Assembly: GCA_029289015.1 (NCBI GenBank) | Contig: JARFUL010000279.1 | Location: 1 to 6,652, forward strand | Origin: Syntrophobacteria bacterium | GTDB lineage: Bacteria > Desulfobacterota > Syntrophobacteria > JARFUL01 | Length of the DNA stretch: 6,652 nt | Direction: 5' to 3' | Shown here: piece by piece, positions 5,467 to 6,652 of the stretch | Numbering within the stretch: the first letter of the stretch is position 1 | Layout of the letters: each line of letters opens with the position of its first letter | Position numbers and translations under genes: made by a program | The notes under the pieces: model-generated | Database searches by the model: none | What the model saw: the letters and a program-made list of their open reading frames with translations, nothing else | Told to the model about the DNA's origin: nothing

Positions 5467-6225
5467 TTAATCGGGAAAACCCACGGGCATTATCAGCAAA
5501 GGGTCATGATCGGGGGGGCACCCGATGGTCTTGATGATCCTTTGGTTTTTAAAGGCCCCCACAATACCGGACTTGAGGCCCAGGGCCTCGGCCTGGAGAA
5601 AGATGTTCTGGCCCACGCAACCGGCCTCGATATGGGTGTAGAGAACACCCCGGGGGCCGTACTTGACGGAGCTTCGGGCGTACTGCCCCGTTATTACCAG
5701 CACCACCGGCGCGCGGGCCAGCCACATCTGGTGCAGCGCGCCCGCGGCCACCGCGCTGCGCAGGTCGCCCCTTTGGATCAGACCCAGGCTGTGATCCTCG
5801 GGCCTGAAGTGGTAGACACCCGCGACCAAAGAGCCCGCGCCTCCCTCGCCCACCACCGCATAGAGGTCGATGGGGTAAAGCGCGCCCGCGGAGGGAGCGG
5901 TCTTTAAATGGCGGCCGTACTGTTTCGCACTGACCCCGTAGGCTCCCCAAAGAACCTGGGAGAGCTGCCCGAGGGTCAGCGCGCGGGAATCGAACGACCG
6001 GTGGGTGCGGCGTGCCTTGAGGGCCTCCTCCACGGATACCTTCCCCTTGAACGAGGGCACGGGCAGGGAGATATTCTCCTCGCCCCGGGCCCGGCTGGGG
6101 GAGGATGCAATGACCAGCAGCCAAATTGCCGCCAGGCCAAGGCACAGCCCCACCCGCGCGCCCCTCCCAAACCTTTTGGCAAGACGGCTAAAAGCCTTAT
6201 GCCTTGTTTTATGGGTAAGGGTCAT
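5467..6225 (-). CDS. exported SagB/ThcOx-type nitroreductase family protein
   Basis: This is a 252-aa FMN-dependent oxidoreductase of the nitroreductase superfamily, SagB/ThcOx branch. After a basic N-terminus (1-24), a hydrophobic stretch (25-41) and SRA before residue 47 suggest a Sec signal peptide or an N-terminal membrane anchor, placing the enzyme outside the cytoplasm. Domain signatures: VSVEEALKARRTHRSF (63-78; the Arg pair is expected to contact FMN phosphate), LTLGQLSQVLWGAYG (83-97), the hallmark PSAGALYPIDLY (111-122), GVYHF (136-140), HIEAGCVGQN (198-207; many relatives have His where Cys203 sits) and SGIVGAF (219-225). The end LLIMPVGFP is typical. The SagB branch includes thiazoline/oxazoline dehydrogenases of peptide natural-product pathways, but no YcaO cyclase or precursor peptide is visible here, so this is probably a stand-alone redox enzyme. 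The ATG at 6225 has GAGG 10 nt upstream, and a candidate promoter lies about 75 nt upstream. Confidence 0.92.
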   Translation of the reverse strand: MTLTHKTRHKAFSRLAKRFGRGARVGLCLGLAAIWLLVIASSPSRARGEENISLPVPSFKGKVSVEEALKARRTHRSFDSRALTLGQLSQVLWGAYGVSAKQYGRHLKTAPSAGALYPIDLYAVVGEGGAGSLVAGVYHFRPEDHSLGLIQRGDLRSAVAAGALHQMWLARAPVVLVITGQYARSSVKYGPRGVLYTHIEAGCVGQNIFLQAEALGLKSGIVGAFKNQRIIKTIGCPPDHDPLLIMPVGFPD

Positions 6226-6300
6226 CTTCTCAAACCTCGCTTGAGCTTATGATAATTTGGATACCTTTCCATCCCGGTTTCGGGTCTTGTCTATAAATAG

Positions 6301-6328
6301 ATTAGACCAAAGCCGCGGCCTGTTTCAA
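6301..6328 (-). promoter_or_regulatory. candidate sigma70 promoter of the nitroreductase
   Basis: On the minus strand, TTGAAA (6328-6323, 5 of 6 consensus) and TCTAAT (6306-6301, 5 of 6) are separated by 16 nt. The predicted start near 6294 leaves a leader of about 70 nt. Confidence 0.5.
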
Positions 6329-6332
6329 CAGG
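6319..6332. promoter_or_regulatory. operator-like palindrome over the nitroreductase -35 box
   Basis: CCTGTT-TC-AACAGG is a perfect 6-bp inverted repeat with a 2-bp centre, and it contains the whole predicted -35 hexamer. A second repeat encloses it (GGCCTG at 6317-6322 with CAGGCC at 6336-6341). A third, GGCCAG/CTGGCC, follows at 6338-6351. Such a site could bind a dimeric repressor. The regulator is not identified and no matching copy is seen elsewhere in the window. Confidence 0.4.
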
Positions 6333-6351
6333 TTGCAGGCCAGCCCTGGCC

Positions 6352-6606
6352 CTCAACACGGTAACCTTTACATCCCGCCCAACAATCAAGTCGCCGTTTC
6401 CGTGCCGCATGAAACAGTTCATGCACAAAGAGAGACGCGCCCTAGTGCTTATTCCGGGCTGGATTGATGATTTTGGCCTGCAAAATTTTGGAACTAACAC
6501 CTTTTAATCCTGAGCGTTTTATGGCAAACGGCCAGGGGTTGTTTCTCTGTCTGATATTTATTCCCGGTATCTTATTTTAGCTGATCTCTTTTGGATATTT
6601 TTTTCC
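6352..6606. other. intergenic region right of the nitroreductase promoter
   Basis: No firm gene is seen. A minus-strand frame (6291-6500, GTG start) overlaps the nitroreductase promoter and encodes GDLIVGRDVKVTVL, which resembles the first strands of CsrA, but the rest of CsrA is not recognisable. A plus-strand 32-codon frame at 6409 has no ribosome binding site. The stretch from about 6530 to 6605 is T-rich and is a plausible promoter zone for a gene starting at 6619. Confidence 0.35.
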
Positions 6607-6618
6607 CGGAGGCCACCG

Positions 6619-6652
6619 GTGAACCCCCCCGAATTTGGCAACCGGCCCCAAT
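6619..6652 (+). CDS. possible gene start cut by the right edge
   Basis: A GTG at 6619 is preceded by GGAGG (6608-6612) with an ideal 6-nt spacing, and the frame stays open to the end of the window (11 codons, NPPEFGNRPQ after the start). T-rich, promoter-like DNA lies upstream. This is too short to identify, and the call rests only on the ribosome binding site and start geometry. Confidence 0.35.
   Translation, partial: MNPPEFGNRPQ

Noticed and set aside
6409..6507. 32-codon plus-strand frame starting MKQFMHKE
   Set aside because: No ribosome binding site and very short; not supported as a gene.

Overview
The window is GC-rich DNA with AT-rich gaps between genes, and it reads like a bacterial chromosome. 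Three things suggest an anaerobic deltaproteobacterium (Desulfobacterota or relative): a flavoredoxin-like flavin reductase, a single-domain old-yellow-enzyme (OYE) protein with a four-cysteine motif, and the remains of a PAS/receiver hybrid histidine kinase of a style common in that group. This assignment is inferred from protein style only. No RNA gene, CRISPR array, intact mobile element or obvious phage gene is visible.

Layout. Positions 1-210 are AT-rich and mostly non-coding. An alpha/beta hydrolase lies on the minus strand (211-1011). A divergent spacer (1012-1389) carries a near-consensus sigma70 promoter, followed by a hairpin at the predicted transcript start, and this promoter drives a plus-strand flavin reductase (1390-1956). 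Converging on it is a two-gene minus-strand operon: an OYE-family oxidoreductase (2964-4115) followed by a ketopantoate-reductase-family protein (2002-2964). The two genes overlap as TGATG, so they are probably translationally coupled. Next comes a decayed hybrid histidine kinase on the plus strand (4340-4917). It keeps a coiled-coil linker, most of a PAS domain and the C-terminal end of a receiver domain, but it has lost the kinase core. A short inverted-repeat segment resembling an insertion-sequence end sits at the deletion junction. On the right, a minus-strand unit runs from a promoter with an operator-like palindrome (6301-6332) through an exported SagB/ThcOx-type nitroreductase (5467-6225) and a possible small protein (5143-5328) to a strong intrinsic terminator (4963-4997). 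The last 430 bases hold this promoter region, a weak CsrA-like reading frame, and a possible gene start cut by the right edge.

Function. Three of the five clear genes are flavin enzymes (flavin reductase, OYE, nitroreductase), and a fourth is an NAD(P)H-dependent reductase. The block therefore looks like a small set of redox and detoxification or catabolic enzymes acting on activated alkenes, carbonyls or nitro/quinone-like compounds, with an accessory hydrolase. They lie in separate transcription units, so a shared pathway is only a guess. I do not see a clearly new defence or RNA-guided system. The points most worth a second look are the kinase remnant with its IS-like scar, the promoter/hairpin before the flavin reductase, the unusual cysteine spacing in the OYE protein, and the palindrome over the nitroreductase promoter.
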